NCBI GenBank assembly: GCA_963785735.1
Contig: CAWAWJ010000001.1
Span: 930,001 to 994,000 of the forward strand
DNA: 64,000 bases
Source: REEB95 sp963785735
GTDB taxonomy: Bacteria; Pseudomonadota; Alphaproteobacteria; ATCC43930; CGMCC-115725
Reading direction: 5' to 3'
How positions within the stretch are numbered: the stretch's first letter is position 1; each line of letters opens with the position of its first letter. Below, piece after piece: positions 52,520 to 60,115 of the stretch. Both the position numbers and the translations under genes were made by a program. The notes beneath the pieces are model-generated. The model searched no databases. It saw nothing but the letters and a program-made list of their open reading frames with translations, and had not been told where the DNA came from.

Positions 52520-53002
52520 ATGGCGATCAAGGTTGGCGACAAGATTCCTTCGGTCAAGCTCAAGCACATGACCGCGGACGGCATCAAGGACATCACCACG
52601 GACGAGCTCTTCAAAGGCAAGAAGGTGGTGCTGTTCGCGCTGCCCGGCGCCTTCACCCCCACCTGCTCGGCCAAGCATCTGCCGGGCTTCGTCGAGAAGA
52701 ACGCGGCGGTCAAGGCCAAGGGCGTCGACACCATCGCCTGCCTCTCGGTCAACGACGCCTTCGTCATGGGCGCCTGGGGCAAGGACCAGAACGCCGCCGA
52801 CAAGGTGCTGATGCTGGCCGACGGCAGCGGCGACTTCACCAAGGCGGTCGGGCTCGAGCTCGATCTCACCGCCAACGGCATGGGCGTGCGCTCCAAGCGC
52901 TACGCCATGGTGGTGGATAATGGCGTGGTCAAGACCCTGAACGTCGAAGCGCCGGGCGCCTTCGAGGTGTCGAGCGCCGACGCGGTCCTGAAGGCGCTCT
53001 AG
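52520..53002 (+). CDS. Peroxiredoxin, Prx5 type (glutaredoxin/glutathione-linked)
   Basis: A 160-residue thioredoxin-fold peroxidase. The peroxidatic Cys is in PGAFTPTCSAKHLPGF (Cys near residue 49), the PxxxTxxC signature of the Prx5 subfamily. A second Cys (IACLSVND) follows. It reduces hydrogen peroxide and alkyl hydroperoxides; Prx5 members of proteobacteria usually take electrons from glutathione/glutaredoxin, in keeping with gshA here. AAGGGGAA precedes the ATG. Confidence 0.94.
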   Translation: MAIKVGDKIPSVKLKHMTADGIKDITTDELFKGKKVVLFALPGAFTPTCSAKHLPGFVEKNAAVKAKGVDTIACLSVNDAFVMGAWGKDQNAADKVLMLADGSGDFTKAVGLELDLTANGMGVRSKRYAMVVDNGVVKTLNVEAPGAFEVSSADAVLKAL

Positions 53003-53016
53003 GCGAGGTTTTTTCG

Positions 53017-53481
53017 CTAGCGGTTTTCCCCTCGCCCGGTTTCGATCGCGGCGCGCGCCAGCGCGTCGGCGCGCTCGTTTTCGGCGTGTCCGGCATGGCC
53101 GCGGACCCAGCGCCAGGCGACTTGGTGGCGGACGAGGGCTGCTTCGAGTCTTTGCCACAGATCCTGGTTCTTCACCGGCTTTTTGTCGGCGGTCTTCCAG
53201 CCGCGCTTCTTCCAGGATTTGAGCCACAGCGTGATGCCGTCATGGAGATAGCGGCTGTCGGTGTGGATTTCGGCGCGCGATCCCCGCGACAGGCTTTCGA
53301 GTGCGGCGATCGCCGCCATCATCTCCATGCGGTTGTTGGTGGTTTCGGGCTCGAAGCCGGACAATTCTTTCTCTTGGCCGTTCCAGCGCAACACCGCGCC
53401 CCAGCCGCCGGGGCCCGGATTGCCGCTACAGGCGCCGTCGGTGAAGATCTCAACCGTCCCGCCCTCGTCCTTAGAAGCCAT
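53017..53481 (-). CDS. rnhA: Ribonuclease HI
   Basis: A 154-residue nuclease degrading RNA in RNA-DNA hybrids. The four catalytic acids are recognisable: Asp in FTDGACSGNPGPGGWG, Glu in TTNNRMEMMAAI, Asp in IHTDSRYL and Asp in NERADALAR. The basic handle loop is SWKKRGWKTADKKPVKN. It overlaps the thrB 3' end by 11 bp, in the common alphaproteobacterial thrB-rnhA order. Confidence 0.97.
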   Translation of the reverse strand: MASKDEGGTVEIFTDGACSGNPGPGGWGAVLRWNGQEKELSGFEPETTNNRMEMMAAIAALESLSRGSRAEIHTDSRYLHDGITLWLKSWKKRGWKTADKKPVKNQDLWQRLEAALVRHQVAWRWVRGHAGHAENERADALARAAIETGRGENR

Positions 53482-54430
53482 AGGCTTTCGCGTCCGAAAT
53501 GCCGCGATGGAAGCGCAGCTTCTGCAGATATTCGAGCGGGTCCTTGGGTTTGACCAGCGCGCCTTCGGTGTGGTTGAGCCGGTCGTAGAGTCGCGTCAAC
53601 AGGAACCGCAACGCGCCGCCGCGCGCCAGCACCGGGAGATGCGCGATCTCGTCCGGCGACAGCGCGCGCTTGGCGCGGTATTGCGCCAGCATCGCCCGCG
53701 CCTTGGTGACGTTGAAGCTGCCATCCGATTCAAAACACCAGGCGTTCAGGCAGATCGCTAGATCGTAGGCGAAGAAATCGGTGCAGGCGAAATAGAAGTC
53801 GATAATCCCGGAAACGGTTTCGCCCCGGAAGAACACGTTGTCGGGGAAGAGGTCGGCGTGAATGACGCCCTGGGGTAGGCTCTTGGGCCAAAGTCGTTTC
53901 AGTTCCTCGATCTCGCGCTTCAATTCCTCCGCCAGCCCGGCCTTGACCGTGTCGGCGCGCGGTGCGCAGGCGCGATAAAGCCCTTCCCAGCCCGCGAGCG
54001 ACAGATTGTTGACCCGGCTTTGCGCGAATCCCGTGACCGCCACGTGCAGCCGAGCCAGCGCGCCGCCCGTCCCGGCGCAGTGGAAGGGATGGATGCGCCG
54101 CGGCCACAGCCCGTCGAGAAAACTTACAATCGCCGCCGGCTTGCCGCAGAGCCGGCGCAAGGCGTTGCCGTCCTTGCCGTGGATCGGGGTCGGGCAGGCG
54201 ATGCCTTGCGCCGCCAGATGCTCCATCAGCGCCAGGAAAAACGGTAAATCGGCGGGCTCCACCCGCTTTTCATAGATGGTCAGAATGTAGGCGGCCGATT
54301 CGGTGCGCAGCAGGTAGTTGGAATTCTCGACGCCCTCGGCGATGCCCTTGCAGGACACCACCTCGCCGATGGCATAGCCGGCGATGAAAGCCTTGAGTTC
54401 CTCGTCGGGGACATCGGTGTAGACGGCCAT
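53471..54430 (-). CDS. thrB: Homoserine kinase (aminoglycoside-phosphotransferase fold)
   Basis: A 319-residue ThrB of the APH-like type. Signatures: MAVYTDV start, GIAEGVENSNYLL, the catalytic HADLFPDNVFF loop (near residue 196) and the metal-binding IIDFYFACTDFFAYDLAI. It phosphorylates homoserine for threonine synthase. In many relatives ispH precedes thrB; here the upstream neighbour is a divergent lipoprotein gene and ispH is absent from the window. Confidence 0.95.
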   Translation of the reverse strand: MAVYTDVPDEELKAFIAGYAIGEVVSCKGIAEGVENSNYLLRTESAAYILTIYEKRVEPADLPFFLALMEHLAAQGIACPTPIHGKDGNALRRLCGKPAAIVSFLDGLWPRRIHPFHCAGTGGALARLHVAVTGFAQSRVNNLSLAGWEGLYRACAPRADTVKAGLAEELKREIEELKRLWPKSLPQGVIHADLFPDNVFFRGETVSGIIDFYFACTDFFAYDLAICLNAWCFESDGSFNVTKARAMLAQYRAKRALSPDEIAHLPVLARGGALRFLLTRLYDRLNHTEGALVKPKDPLEYLQKLRFHRGISDAKAYGF

Positions 54431-54531
54431 GGGGGAGCTTGTGCCGCCTTGCTGCGTCGAATAGAGTGCGGGCCGGTTTTATTCCGGGCTGCGGGCACGT
54501 TAATACAGGCCGAACCCTTAAGGAAAGAGAG

Positions 54532-55083
54532 ATGATCGGATCGCAGCTTCCGGGCCCGGTGTCCCGTTTTTCCGGCCGCATGGCCGCCTTCGCGCTGGCG
54601 GCGCTGCTGGCCGGCTGCTTCGGCGGTGGCCCGGCCGAGGAACTCACCTGCCCCGCCGCGGGGCCCGCGCCCGATCTTGACGCGGTCGCGATATTCCCGC
54701 CGGGCGCGCCCGCCGACGCCGCCAACATCCAGGCCGCCGGCAAGATCTTCTCCGTCAGCCGCCAATGCGAGAAGGAGAAGGGCGGCATCCTCATCAACGC
54801 CGTCATCTCCATCAACGCGGTGCGGCTGGCGCCGCAGGTGCAGCGCGCCGAATACGTCTATTTCGTCGCCGTGGTCGACAGCGCGCGCAACATCCTCAAC
54901 GAGCAGCGCTTCACCCTCGGCGCCCAATTCTCCAGCCAGGATTTCCGCCAATATGTCGAGCAGATCAGCGTGCATCTGCCGCTCGCGCATGTCTCGTCCG
55001 GCGACGGCTATGCCATCATCGTCGGCTTCCAGCTCACGTCCGATCAGCTCGATTTCAACCGCACCCATAAACAGCAATCGTGA
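54532..55083 (+). CDS. Predicted outer-membrane lipoprotein of unknown function
   Basis: A 183-residue lipoprotein. The signal AAFALAALLAGC gives the acceptor Cys near residue 28. The mature domain is mixed beta/alpha with INAVISINAVRLAPQVQRAEYVYFVAVVD and later SGDGYAIIVGFQL; I do not recognise a named family. AAGGAAAGAGAG precedes the ATG at 54532, supporting that start over an upstream in-frame one. It is 28 bp before the potassium channel gene on the same strand and may be co-transcribed with it. Confidence 0.75.
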   Translation: MIGSQLPGPVSRFSGRMAAFALAALLAGCFGGGPAEELTCPAAGPAPDLDAVAIFPPGAPADAANIQAAGKIFSVSRQCEKEKGGILINAVISINAVRLAPQVQRAEYVYFVAVVDSARNILNEQRFTLGAQFSSQDFRQYVEQISVHLPLAHVSSGDGYAIIVGFQLTSDQLDFNRTHKQQS

Positions 55084-55111
55084 ACGGCGCCGGCTTCCAT
55101 AAGCCGGCCCG

Positions 55112-56011
55112 ATGCCGGTGAAGGACGAGCCGCTCCGCGGCGCACCGCGTTTCCCGGTTCTGCGCGGGGCGCGGGCCGAGCGCGCGCGCCAGGCGCTGCG
55201 CGCCACCCGCACCGATCCCTACCACGCGCTCTTGACCGCCGGCTGGGCCGCCTTCTTCGGGTTGCTGGGGGCGGCTTACGTCGTTTTCAATCTGGTGTTC
55301 GCTTTTCTCTACCGGCTCCAGGACGGCAGCATCTTCAACGCCAAGCAGGGCTCCTTCGCCGACGCGTTCTTCTTCAGCGTCCAGACCATGGCGACCATCG
55401 GCTATGGCGACATGCATCCGGCCACGCTCTACGCCAATATTCTGGTGACGGTCGAGGTTCTGTTCGGCTTGGCCGGCTTCGCGCTTGCCACCGGCCTCAT
55501 CTTCGCGCGCTTCTCGCGCCCGACCGCGCGCATCATGTTCAGCCGCAACGCCGTGGTCACGGCCTATGACGGCCAGAGGATGCTGATGTTCCGCGCCGCC
55601 AACCAGCGCCGCAACCGGATACTCGAGGCACAATCGAGCCTGATGCTGGTGCGGAACGAATGGACCAAGGAAGGCACGGTGATGCGGCGATTCTACGAGC
55701 TCAAGGTGACGCGCTCGCACAATCCGACCTTCGCCTTGACCTGGACGGTGATGCATCCGATCGACGATCAAAGTCCCTTGAAGGACATGACGGCGGAATC
55801 CTTGAAGGAGCAGGAGGCGGAAATCGTCGCCACGCTGTTCGGCGTGGATGAAAGCTTCTCGCAGACGATTCACGCCCGCTACGGCTATCCCGCCGACCAC
55901 ATCCGCTGGGGCTGGCGTTTCGCCGACATCATCGGGCGGACGCCGGAAGGGCGGCTCACCATCGATTACGAAAAATTCCACGACATGGAAAAAGAAAAAG
56001 AGGGCGGTTGA
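55112..56011 (+). CDS. Inward-rectifier potassium channel (KirBac type)
   Basis: A 299-residue channel. A slide helix and DPYHALLTAGW precede transmembrane helix M1 (about 42-66). The pore helix and selectivity filter TMATIGYGDM are at residues 92-101 (TIGYGD at 95-100), then M2 (about 108-132). The remaining residues are a cytoplasmic Ig-like domain with LMLVRNEWTKEGTVMRRFYEL and the family WTVMHPID. Length and layout match KirBac1.1. Selective potassium flow is expected; gating ligands (lipids, pH) are unknown. It ends in a terminator-like hairpin. Confidence 0.94.
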   Translation: MPVKDEPLRGAPRFPVLRGARAERARQALRATRTDPYHALLTAGWAAFFGLLGAAYVVFNLVFAFLYRLQDGSIFNAKQGSFADAFFFSVQTMATIGYGDMHPATLYANILVTVEVLFGLAGFALATGLIFARFSRPTARIMFSRNAVVTAYDGQRMLMFRAANQRRNRILEAQSSLMLVRNEWTKEGTVMRRFYELKVTRSHNPTFALTWTVMHPIDDQSPLKDMTAESLKEQEAEIVATLFGVDESFSQTIHARYGYPADHIRWGWRFADIIGRTPEGRLTIDYEKFHDMEKEKEGG

Positions 56012-56018
56012 GCCGCCC
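56002..56018. terminator. Hairpin at the end of the Kir channel gene, possible terminator
   Basis: GGGCGG-TTGAG-CCGCCC forms a 6-bp GC stem that includes the channel stop codon, followed by CCTTCTCT. It lies between converging genes. The T-run is weak, so confidence is limited. Confidence 0.4.
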
Positions 56019-56046
56019 CCTTCTCTCCGTCGATGCGGAATCGGAC

Positions 56047-56526
56047 TTACATCTTCGGCGCGATCTGGCCGCGGAGTTCACCCGCCTTGTTGGCGGCGGT
56101 GTGGATGTTGATGTAGGTCTTGCCCGAGCTCAGATCGCTGATCTGGGCGTCGGTCAGAACCGCCGAGCCGGTCATCGGGCTCGCGCTCACGGTCAGGGGC
56201 ACTTCCACGCCGGCATTGGCTCCCATCGCCGCCGGGCCGTGGATATGCGCCGCCACCGCGTCGCCGGTCAAACCGCTATAGGTGACGGTCCAGGTCAGCG
56301 TCTTGGTCTTGGAGTCGAGTTTGAAATCAGCCGAACCCTTGGCGGCGCCCATGACCGGCGGCACTTCCTGCGCGCCCGAGAGCGAGGCGTGGAACGACGT
56401 GGCCATGCTCGGCGCGGCGGGTGCGGCCGGCATGGTGGGCGACGAGCCGTATTGCGCATCGGCGCCGAACGCAAAGCCCGTGGCGAGCAGTACGCCCGCC
56501 GCCAAACGAAGTAAATTTTTGATCAT
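56047..56526 (-). CDS. CHRD-domain secreted protein (first of three tandem paralogues)
   Basis: A 159-residue protein with a cleavable signal peptide (about 1-24, ending FGADAQ) and a short Pro/Ala/Ser linker. The CHRD domain (about 45-157) has FHASLSGAQEVPPV, VAAHIHGPA, and YINIHTAANKAGELRGQI. Unlike its two neighbours it has no lipobox, so it should be released into the periplasm. The ATG at 56526 is preceded by GGGGAGG. CHRD domains are beta-rich, named from chordin; their bacterial role is unknown. The repeated HIH and IHT histidines might bind metal, but that is inference. Confidence 0.9.
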   Translation of the reverse strand: MIKNLLRLAAGVLLATGFAFGADAQYGSSPTMPAAPAAPSMATSFHASLSGAQEVPPVMGAAKGSADFKLDSKTKTLTWTVTYSGLTGDAVAAHIHGPAAMGANAGVEVPLTVSASPMTGSAVLTDAQISDLSSGKTYINIHTAANKAGELRGQIAPKM

Positions 56527-56598
56527 AAATCCTCCCCTGGGAAAGCGGCACTCTCGACCGCCATGTCCTCTTATCACGGCTCCATGACGCGATGGGGA

Positions 56599-56614
56599 CA
56601 CAGGATCGTGAGCG
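56599..56614 (-). promoter_or_regulatory. Diverged copy of the shared CHRD upstream element
   Basis: On the coding strand this reads CGCTCACGATCCTGTG. Over the 15 bases 56600-56614 it matches the other two copies at 12. It lies about 76 bp before the start of the first CHRD gene, the same distance as in the other two. A TGATAAG-containing -10-like sequence is at 56570-56578. Confidence 0.45.
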
Positions 56615-56646
56615 CCGACTTCCCGATGTTGCGCGTTATACGCCGC

Positions 56647-57084
56647 TTACATCCCGTAGGGCGCGAGCTGGCCGCGAATCTCGCCGGCCTTGTTCTTCTC
56701 CGTGTGGATGTTGATGTAGGCATTGCCCGCCATCAGAATTGCGATCTGCGGATCGGTCAGATAGGTCGAGCCGGCCATCGGATTGCTGCCGACTTTGAAA
56801 GGCACCATCACGCCGGCATTAGATCCTGGCGCCGCGGGTCCATGGATATGCGCGGCCACCGGCGGTCCCGACAGGCCGGTATAAGACAGGCTCCAGGTGA
56901 TCATATGGGTCGCCATATCGAGCTTGACGTCGGCCTGCGCGCTGCCCTTGCCCGGCACCGGCGGAACTTCTTGCGCGCCCGATAGGGTCGCGTGAAACGA
57001 TTTGACGCCGCTGACCTGGACGCAGCTCGCGAGCGCGAGGCCGCCGGCCAGCAAGACGCAGGCGATGAACGGTTGGTAACGCAT
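56647..57084 (-). CDS. CHRD-domain lipoprotein (second of three tandem paralogues)
   Basis: A 145-residue lipoprotein. The signal MRYQPFIACVLLAGGLALASC places the acceptor Cys at about residue 21 (lipobox LASC; written here as its hydrophobic core and Cys). The CHRD domain has FHATLSGAQEVPPV, VAAHIHGPA, YINIHTEKNKAGEIRGQL. It is closest to the third copy: same length, same MRYQ start and the same upstream element. AGGGAGGGG precedes the ATG. Each copy seems to have its own promoter rather than forming one operon. Confidence 0.9.
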   Translation of the reverse strand: MRYQPFIACVLLAGGLALASCVQVSGVKSFHATLSGAQEVPPVPGKGSAQADVKLDMATHMITWSLSYTGLSGPPVAAHIHGPAAPGSNAGVMVPFKVGSNPMAGSTYLTDPQIAILMAGNAYINIHTEKNKAGEIRGQLAPYGM

Positions 57085-57130
57085 CGAAATCCCCTCCCTT
57101 TTGAGAAAACGGCCACACGCCGCAAGAGCC

Positions 57131-57178
57131 CTTATCATAGCCCCTGGGCGCGGCCAGCGCACATGATTGTGACCGTTC
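57131..57178 (-). promoter_or_regulatory. Predicted promoter of the second CHRD gene with the conserved 17-bp element
   Basis: On the coding strand GAACGGTCACAATCATG (57162-57178) is followed 22-24 bp later by TATGATAAG (57131-57139), a good -10. No -35 hexamer sits at the right spacing, so the conserved 17-mer may bind an activator. The same 17-mer recurs exactly before the third CHRD gene. Confidence 0.5.
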
Positions 57179-57272
57179 GGCGTCACCGCCGGCAAGACGC
57201 AAGAGAAGGCCTTCGCCGCCCGCAAAGCGCGGGAGGCCGCCGGTTTTCCGGAAGGCGCCGCTCAGGCCCGGC

Positions 57273-57710
57273 TTATTTTCCGACCGGCTGAATCTGGCCG
57301 CGAATCTCGCCGCCCTTGTTCTGCGCCGTATGGACGTTGATGTAGTACTTGCCCGCCATCAGATCGGCCATCTGCTGCGGGATGAGCACCGCCGAGCCGG
57401 TAATCGGAGCCTCGCCCACCTTGAAGGGAATCAACACGCCGGCATTGGCGCCCGGCATGGCCGGTCCATGGATATGGGCGGCGACCGGCGGACTCGACAG
57501 GTTCTTGATCACCAGCTTCCAGGTGAGGACGTCGGTCGCCGTGTCGAGCGTGAGGTCGGCCACGCCGGTGGCGCTGGTCTTCACCGACGGAACCTCTTGC
57601 AGGCCCGTCAAATTCGCATGGAACGTCTTGACGCCGCCGGGTTGCATGCAACCCGCGAGCGCGAAACCGCCGGCCAGCAGGACACCGGCGAAGAATGACT
57701 GATACCGCAT
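57273..57710 (-). CDS. CHRD-domain lipoprotein (third of three tandem paralogues)
   Basis: A 145-residue lipoprotein with signal core FFAGVLLAGGFALAGC (lipobox LAGC, Cys near residue 21). The CHRD domain has FHANLTGLQEVPSV, VAAHIHGPAMPGANAGV and YINVHTAQNKGGEIRGQI. It is a clear duplicate of the second copy. GAGGGGGG precedes the ATG. It is divergent from potF across 190 bp, so the spacer carries promoters for both. Confidence 0.9.
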   Translation of the reverse strand: MRYQSFFAGVLLAGGFALAGCMQPGGVKTFHANLTGLQEVPSVKTSATGVADLTLDTATDVLTWKLVIKNLSSPPVAAHIHGPAMPGANAGVLIPFKVGEAPITGSAVLIPQQMADLMAGKYYINVHTAQNKGGEIRGQIQPVGK

Positions 57711-57756
57711 TGAACCCCCCTCATTGACGATAAACGGCCAAACGCCGCATGAATTA

Positions 57757-57803
57757 TTTAGCACAGCCTTCCGGCGCGTCCAGCCTCATGATTGTGACCG
57801 TTC
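57757..57803 (-). promoter_or_regulatory. Predicted promoter of the third CHRD gene with the conserved 17-bp element
   Basis: GAACGGTCACAATCATG (57787-57803, coding strand) is identical to the copy before the second CHRD gene, with 77 bp to the start codon in both. TGTGCTAAA (57757-57765) aligns with the -10-like sequence of the other copies. Similarity continues on both sides, including GCGGCGT-TGGCCGTTT nearer the gene. Confidence 0.5.
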
Positions 57804-57900
57804 CGTGTCGCCGTCCGTGCGCGGAAGAGCCTTGGCCACGCCCCGGAGGGCGGCAGAGCTTAGATTGACAAACGGGGGTGCGCCGATTTTATTGCAGTTC

Positions 57901-59010
57901 ATGGGCGCGCGATTCAACACCGGAATCTGGGCCGGGTTCCTGGCCGTGGCTATCCTGGCTTCATCGGCGGGCGCCGCCGAGGAGAAACGTCTCAACATCT
58001 GCAACTGGTCGGACTATATCGCCGAAAACACCGTGCCGGATTTCGAGAAGGCCACCGGCATCAAGGTCAATTACGACGTCTATGACAGCAACGAGGTGCT
58101 GGAGGCGAAGCTCCTGGCCGGCCATTCCGGCTATGATCTGGTGGTGCCCTCGGCCATGCCCTATCTGGCGCGCCAGATCCAGGCCGGCATCTATCTCAAG
58201 CTCGACAAGTCGCAACTCAAGAACTACGCCAATCTCGATTCGCAGATTCTGGCCGCAGCATCCAATGCCGATCCGGGCAATCAATACGGCGTGCCCTACA
58301 TGTGGGGCACCGACGGGCTCGGCTATAACCGGGCCAAGGTCAAGGCGGCGCTGGGTGCCACCGCTCCGGTCGATAGCTGGAAGCTGCTCTTCGATCCGGC
58401 CAACGCCAAGAAGCTCCAATCCTGCGGCATCGTGCTTTTGGACAGCGCGCAGGACGTGTTCCCGGCGGCGCTCGTTTATCTCGGGCGCGATCCGTTGAGC
58501 CGCGACCCGGCCGATCTCGACGCCGCCGCCAAGGCGGTGGACGCCATCCGTCCCTATGTGCGCAAGTTCAATTCCTCGGAATACATCAACGATCTCGCCA
58601 ATGGCGATATCTGCCTGGCCTTGGGATATTCGGGCGACGTGGTGCAGGCGAAGGCACGCGCGACGGAGGCGAAAAACGGCGTCGACATCGCCTATGCCAT
58701 CCCCAAGGAAGGGGCGATGCTGTGGATCGACACGATGGCGATACCCAAGGACGCGCCGCATCCTGGCAACGCGCTCGCCTTCATCGACGACGTGCTGCGG
58801 CCGGAAACCGCGGCCGCGATCAGCAACGCGGTCGCCTACGCCAATCCCAATCTCAAGGCGACTTCGCTGGTCGACCCGAAGCTGCGCAACGATCCCGGGA
58901 TCTACCCGCCGGCGAGCGTGCGGGCGCGGCTCTTCTTCGACAAGCCGGCGACGCCCGATTACGAGCGCGCGCGCACCCGCGCCTGGACCCGGGTCAAGAC
59001 GGGTGGCTAG
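57901..59010 (+). CDS. potF: Polyamine ABC transporter, periplasmic substrate-binding protein (PotF-like)
   Basis: A 369-residue exported binding protein with a signal peptide (about 1-26). The family start LNICNWSDYIAENTVPDFEKATGIKVNYDVYDSNE is recognisable as NICNWSDYIAENTVPDFEK, with YGVPYMWGTDGLGYN following. These match PotF (putrescine) and SpuD/SpuE proteins; Trp and Asp residues of the polyamine pocket appear present, but putrescine versus spermidine cannot be told. It heads a four-gene operon and overlaps potG by 8 bp. Confidence 0.94.
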   Translation: MGARFNTGIWAGFLAVAILASSAGAAEEKRLNICNWSDYIAENTVPDFEKATGIKVNYDVYDSNEVLEAKLLAGHSGYDLVVPSAMPYLARQIQAGIYLKLDKSQLKNYANLDSQILAAASNADPGNQYGVPYMWGTDGLGYNRAKVKAALGATAPVDSWKLLFDPANAKKLQSCGIVLLDSAQDVFPAALVYLGRDPLSRDPADLDAAAKAVDAIRPYVRKFNSSEYINDLANGDICLALGYSGDVVQAKARATEAKNGVDIAYAIPKEGAMLWIDTMAIPKDAPHPGNALAFIDDVLRPETAAAISNAVAYANPNLKATSLVDPKLRNDPGIYPPASVRARLFFDKPATPDYERARTRAWTRVKTGG

Positions 59011-60115
59011 CGGCTCCGCGGCGCGCCCGCCGCATCTCGCCATCGACCATGTCGTGAAACGCTTTCCCGGGAGCGCCCATGCTGCGGTCGGCGGCGTTTC
59101 GCTGACCGTCGAAAAGGGCGAATTCTTCGCGCTCTTGGGTCCCTCGGGCTGCGGCAAGACCACGCTGCTGCGGATGCTGGCCGGATTCGAAACGCCGGAC
59201 GAAGGCCGGATATTGATCGACGGGGCGGACATGGCGGGGGTGCCGCCTTACGACCGTCCGGTCAACATGATGTTCCAGTCCTACGCCCTCTTTCCGCATA
59301 TGAGCGTGGCGGAAAATGTCGGCTTCGGCCTGAAACAGGAGAAACTACCTCGCGCCGACATCGAGGCGCGCGTCGCGGCGATGCTCGATCTGGTCAAGCT
59401 TACGCCCCATGCCGGGCGCAAGCCGGCGCAGTTGTCGGGCGGGGAGAGACAGCGCGTGGCGCTGGCGCGCGCGCTGGTGAAGGAGCCGAAGCTTCTGCTG
59501 CTGGACGAGCCGCTGGCCGCCTTGGACAGGAAACTCAGGGAGGAAACCCGCTTCGAGCTGGTGCGCATCCAGCAACGCGTCGGCATCACCTTCCTGGTGG
59601 TGACGCATGACCAGGAAGAAGCCTTGAGCATGGCGCAGCGCGTCGCGGTGATGAATGCGGGGCTGATCGCGCAACTTGGCTCGCCGCGCGAAGTTTACGA
59701 GCATCCGCAAAGCCGCTTCGTCGCCGAATTCATCGGCGGCGTGAACCTGTTCGCCGGTTGCGTCGTCGGCCATGACGGACGGATGCTGACGGTGTCCTGC
59801 GCCGAGGCCGAGGCGATGTTCGCGGTGGAACACGCGGAAAGCCTGGCCGCCGGGATGGAGGTGACGCTGGCGCTCAGGCCCGAGAAGATCGAGGTTTCGA
59901 TGCAGATGCGGCCGGAACTGCCAAACCGGCTTTCGGGCCTGGTGCGGGCGTTGGCGTTTCGCGGCGAGGCCTCGAGCTGCGAGGTTGAATTGCCGGGCGG
60001 CAAGATGCTGCGCGTGACCTTGCCCAATGCCGCGCGCGCGGCGCCCGGCCTCAAAGCCGGCGATGCGGTGTGGCTCGGCTTTTCATCCAACGCATCCGTG
60101 GTGCTGATCTCATGA
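59003..60115 (+). CDS. potG: Polyamine ABC transporter, ATP-binding protein
   Basis: A 370-residue ABC ATPase. Walker A GPSGCGKTT, Q-loop FQSYALFPHM, signature LSGGERQRVALARAL, Walker B LLLLDEPLAALD and the H-loop VVTHDQEEAL are all present. The C-terminal TOBE domain (about 280-368) marks the polyamine/iron/sulfate-type importers. The GTG start at 59003 overlaps potF; the stop overlaps potH (ATGA). Confidence 0.95.
   Translation: MASGSAARPPHLAIDHVVKRFPGSAHAAVGGVSLTVEKGEFFALLGPSGCGKTTLLRMLAGFETPDEGRILIDGADMAGVPPYDRPVNMMFQSYALFPHMSVAENVGFGLKQEKLPRADIEARVAAMLDLVKLTPHAGRKPAQLSGGERQRVALARALVKEPKLLLLDEPLAALDRKLREETRFELVRIQQRVGITFLVVTHDQEEALSMAQRVAVMNAGLIAQLGSPREVYEHPQSRFVAEFIGGVNLFAGCVVGHDGRMLTVSCAEAEAMFAVEHAESLAAGMEVTLALRPEKIEVSMQMRPELPNRLSGLVRALAFRGEASSCEVELPGGKMLRVTLPNAARAAPGLKAGDAVWLGFSSNASVVLIS

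Noticed and set aside
57787..57825. EcfG general-stress promoter before the third CHRD gene (GGAAC on the minus strand)
   Set aside because: The expected CGTT about 16-17 bp downstream is absent and the second CHRD copy reads CGAAC, so the EcfG pattern does not hold.
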